From Arthrobacter sp. CDRTa11 (GTDB lineage: Bacteria > Actinomycetota > Actinomycetes > Actinomycetales > Micrococcaceae), in contig NZ_CP044532.1 of assembly GCF_026427775.1 (NCBI RefSeq), forward strand, positions 3,348,001 through 3,412,000: a stretch of 64,000 nt of DNA, read 5' to 3'. The first letter of the stretch is position 1; the number at the start of each line of letters is the position of its first letter. Below, piece after piece: positions 61,697-64,000 of this stretch. Both the position numbers and the translations under genes were made by a program. A model generated the notes under the pieces. The model searched no databases and had not been told where the DNA came from. It saw only the letters and a program-made list of their open reading frames with translations.

Positions 61697-62628
61697 CCGG
61701 CGTCGGATTCCCGCGGTCCGGCGGCGCGCTCCGCCACAGCAGGCTGCGTTGTGCCCTGCTCCGGCCCCGCTGCGTCTACTGGGGCTGCGTCTACAGGAAC
61801 TGAGTCTGCAGGGACTGCCTGGGTTTTGTCAGCTTCGGGCTTTGCCTCCGGCGTCTTTTCCATTGCAGGCACCTCCGGTGCCGCGATCGCTGTCGGGACT
61901 TCTTCCCCTGCCAGTGGCTCTTCCTTTGCCGGCTCTTCTTCCGCGGCCGGCTCCTCGGCCATCGGAACTTCTCCCAGCCCCAGGACACCCGGCACGTGTT
62001 CACGCAACTGCGCCAGCGTCACGGCGCCATTGCGCACCACGCGCAGGAGAGGGCCGGTGGCGTCCACAATGGTGGAAGGCACGGCTTCGGCACTGTTGAG
62101 CGGCCGGACACCGCCCTCGAGGTAGACCTCCACGGAGTCGGCGAGCTGGGTACGTGCTTCGGCGGCCGTCTGTGCCGGCGCCTGGCCGGTCCGGTTGGCG
62201 GACGACACAGCCAGGGGCCCGGTGAGCGTGAGCAGGTCCTGGGCAACCTCGTCTGCAGGCATCCTGAGGGCAACGGTTCCCCGGGTCTCCCCCAGGTCCC
62301 AGTCCAGCGATGGCTGGGCATGCAGGATCAGGGTGAGTCCGCCGGGCCAGAAAGCCTCGGCGAGCTTGCGTGCGTCCGCGGAAACATCTGTGGCCAGTCC
62401 GTCCAGCGCGTTAAGGCGCGGGATCAGGACGGGCGGAGGCATGGTCCGGCTGCGTCCCTTGGAGACCAGCAGCATGGTGACTGCGTGCGGTGAGAAGGCG
62501 TCCGCGGCGATCCCGTATACCGTGTCGGTGGGCAATACCACGCACTTTTTTTCGCTGATGGCACGCTGGGCATGCTCCAGTCCCAGGGCGCGCTGATCAT
62601 CGGACGTGCAGTCGTAGGTTGTGGTCAC
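61693..62628 (-). CDS. tsaC: L-threonylcarbamoyladenylate synthase (Sua5/YrdC) with Pro/Ala/Glu tail
   Basis: The YrdC domain (about 1-205) makes threonylcarbamoyl-AMP for tRNA t6A: KKCVVLPTDTVYGIAADAF, LLVSKGRSRTMPPPVLI, FWPGGLTLIL, GTVALRMPADEV and PLAVSSANRTGQAP are the ATP- and threonine-binding blocks. The last ~95 residues are a low-complexity Glu/Ala/Pro-rich tail with no Sua5 C-terminal domain, likely disordered. The gene lies 15 bp from prmC and is coupled to wecG. Confidence 0.93.
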   Translation of the reverse strand: MTTTYDCTSDDQRALGLEHAQRAISEKKCVVLPTDTVYGIAADAFSPHAVTMLLVSKGRSRTMPPPVLIPRLNALDGLATDVSADARKLAEAFWPGGLTLILHAQPSLDWDLGETRGTVALRMPADEVAQDLLTLTGPLAVSSANRTGQAPAQTAAEARTQLADSVEVYLEGGVRPLNSAEAVPSTIVDATGPLLRVVRNGAVTLAQLREHVPGVLGLGEVPMAEEPAAEEEPAKEEPLAGEEVPTAIAAPEVPAMEKTPEAKPEADKTQAVPADSVPVDAAPVDAAGPEQGTTQPAVAERAAGPRESDAG

Positions 62629-62643
62629 TGGCCTATTCTTTCA

Positions 62644-63513
62644 TCACTCAGGAGGCGGACCGGCAAGCGTGGCGCTGGTGGCGCGTTCTTTGCCGTTGAG
62701 ATCCAGATGCGTGGTGATCCGCGTCCAGACGCCGGCGCGCTTCATCATGGTGGCGATCCAGGCCGCCTGCACCTCGGCGTGTTCCATCACGAAGTAGCCG
62801 CCCGGAACCAGCAGCCGCGCGGCTGAGGCCGCTGCCGCCGTCGGAAGTTCCATGCCGTCAGCTCCCCCGCCGTAAAGCGCCTCCGGGGGATCGTGCAGGG
62901 CCACTTCCGGCTCGTTCGGGACGGCTTCGGCGGGGATGTACGGCGGGTTGGACACCACGGCGTCGAACGTTCCGTTGTGCTCGGGCAGCGCGTTCCGCAG
63001 GTCCCCCAGGACAAGTTTGACGCCCAAGGGCGCCAGGTTCCTGGCTGCCCACGCGTGGGCGAAGGCGCTGTACTCCACGGCGTGGACGTCAGCGCCGGGG
63101 ATCTCGTGCGCAAGTGAACCGGCAATCGCGCCGGAACCAGTTCCCAGGTCCACAATCCGCGGGTGCGGCATGTCCTTGACATGGTCAATCACCAGCTGCA
63201 CCACGGATTCGGTTTCAGGACGCGGAATAAACACGCCGGGCCCGACGGCGAGCTCAAGGTACCTGAAATGAGCTACACCCGTGATGTGCTGCAGCGGAAT
63301 CCGTCGCGCCCGCTCGGCAACAATCTCGGCATAGCCTTCCGGTGCGGGTGCATCACCCAGCATCAAGGCCCGCAACCGGCCCAGCCCAACACCCAGCAGG
63401 TGGTCCGCCAGCAGCTCCGCATCCACGCGGGGACTGGGAACGCCGGCGTCCTGGAGTACGGCAGTTGCTTCGCTGACGGCAGCGGCGAGGGACTGCCCGG
63501 AGCTGATGGTCAT
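62644..63513 (-). CDS. prmC: Release factor glutamine methyltransferase
   Basis: Methylates the GGQ glutamine of release factors. 289 residues. The N-terminal helical domain (VDAELLADHLLGVGLGRLR) recognises the factor. The SAM site IVDLGTGSGAIAGSLA and the substrate motif VVSNPPYIPAEAV (NPPY) are clear, and PRPETESVVQ is conserved. It follows prfA directly (13 bp), matching its substrate. Confidence 0.95.
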   Translation of the reverse strand: MTISSGQSLAAAVSEATAVLQDAGVPSPRVDAELLADHLLGVGLGRLRALMLGDAPAPEGYAEIVAERARRIPLQHITGVAHFRYLELAVGPGVFIPRPETESVVQLVIDHVKDMPHPRIVDLGTGSGAIAGSLAHEIPGADVHAVEYSAFAHAWAARNLAPLGVKLVLGDLRNALPEHNGTFDAVVSNPPYIPAEAVPNEPEVALHDPPEALYGGGADGMELPTAAAASAARLLVPGGYFVMEHAEVQAAWIATMMKRAGVWTRITTHLDLNGKERATSATLAGPPPE

Positions 63514-63526
63514 TCTGATCCCGCAG

Positions 63527-64000
63527 CTATTCCCCGATAGCGTCCAGGCGTGCCTGTTCGTCCATCTCGATGGCTGACTGAATCACCGGCTCCAGGTCGC
63601 CGTTCATGACCTGGTCAAGGTTGTACGCCTTGTAACCGGTGCGGTGGTCGGCAATCCGGTTTTCCGGGTAATTGTAGGTGCGGATGCGCTCGGAACGGTC
63701 CATGGTGCGGATCTGGGACTTCCGCTGGGCCGAGTTCTCGGCGTCGATCTGCTCCTGCTGATGCGCCAGGATGCGGGCACGCAGGACGCGCATGCCGGCT
63801 TCACGGTTCTGCAGCTGCGACTTTTCGTTCTGCATGGCCACCACAATCCCGGTGGGAAGGTGCGTGATGCGGACAGCTGAGTCAGTGGTGTTCACGGACT
63901 GGCCGCCGGGGCCTGAGGACCGGTAGACATCGATCTTGAGGTCGTTCTGGTTGATTTCGAGCTCTTCGGGCTCGTCAACCTCGGGCAGGACCAGCACACC
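63527..64000 (-). CDS. prfA: Peptide chain release factor 1, C-terminal part (cut by window edge)
   Basis: At least 156 residues are visible, open through the right edge, so the N-terminus and PxT codon-recognition domain lie outside. Visible are [22 protein letters not shown] (GGQ motif; [18 protein letters not shown]), [20 protein letters not shown], and the C-terminal [24 protein letters not shown], ending with [12 protein letters not shown]. The [12 protein letters not shown] form, rather than IDTFRSSGAGGQ, is typical of RF1. PrmC follows. Confidence 0.94.
   Translation of the reverse strand, partial: GVLVLPEVDEPEELEINQNDLKIDVYRSSGPGGQSVNTTDSAVRITHLPTGIVVAMQNEKSQLQNREAGMRVLRARILAHQQEQIDAENSAQRKSQIRTMDRSERIRTYNYPENRIADHRTGYKAYNLDQVMNGDLEPVIQSAIEMDEQARLDAIGE

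Overview
The window is high-GC actinobacterial chromosome. Gene content, protein sequences and the many leaderless-looking starts (TANNNT hexamer 6-7 nt before ATG/GTG) fit Micrococcaceae, most likely Arthrobacter or Pseudarthrobacter (inference from recognition; no search was run). I see no prophage, insertion sequence, CRISPR array, rRNA or tRNA. Coding density is high and most neighbours overlap by 1-8 bp.

Left part (1-25.5 kb): a truncated VOC-family gene; a de novo NAD operon on the minus strand (nrtR-like regulator, nadA, nadB, nadC, nadS-type cysteine desulfurase) with a near-perfect palindromic operator upstream; an APC amino-acid permease; a lipoyl-domain gene fragment coupled to an alpha/beta hydrolase; a phosphoribosyltransferase; an aromatic-hydroxylation cluster (hpaC-hpaB-MHS transporter) divergent from an IclR regulator; an MFS transporter; the sbcDC nuclease pair; an aquaporin with a long acidic tail; an ADP-ribosylglycohydrolase; a DUF4395 membrane protein; a DEDDh exonuclease with BRCT domain; and a DedA protein closed by a strong terminator.

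Middle (25.6-46 kb): rdgB, rph, an Rv1339-like metallo-beta-lactamase phosphodiesterase, murI, DUF2017 and clpS run leftward. pncB-pncA (NAD salvage) diverge to the right from a control region with a 33-bp direct repeat. Then come a DEAH helicase with DUF3039, nagB, an ABC-2 exporter, an old yellow enzyme with a thioredoxin-like/TPR protein, a large membrane protein, an AI-2E family permease, an alpha/beta hydrolase, a small zinc-motif protein, nucS (non-canonical mismatch repair) and a cold-shock gene with a structured leader and a classic terminator.

Right part (46-64 kb): an aminoacyl-phospholipid synthase fused to a pseudo-rhomboid, with a paired esterase, lies at the end of the complete F1Fo ATP synthase cluster (wecA-atpI-atpZ/I-atpBEFHAGDC-DUF2550). 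Beyond are a GT2 glycosyltransferase, a WecG/TagA glycosyltransferase, a Sua5 tRNA-modification enzyme, prmC and a truncated prfA. From memory, the order from rdgB to prfA is a reversed, gapped version of the mycobacterial Rv1299-Rv1341 block. Functionally the window carries both NAD routes: de novo synthesis under NrtR at 0.6-6.5 kb and salvage at 30-32 kb.
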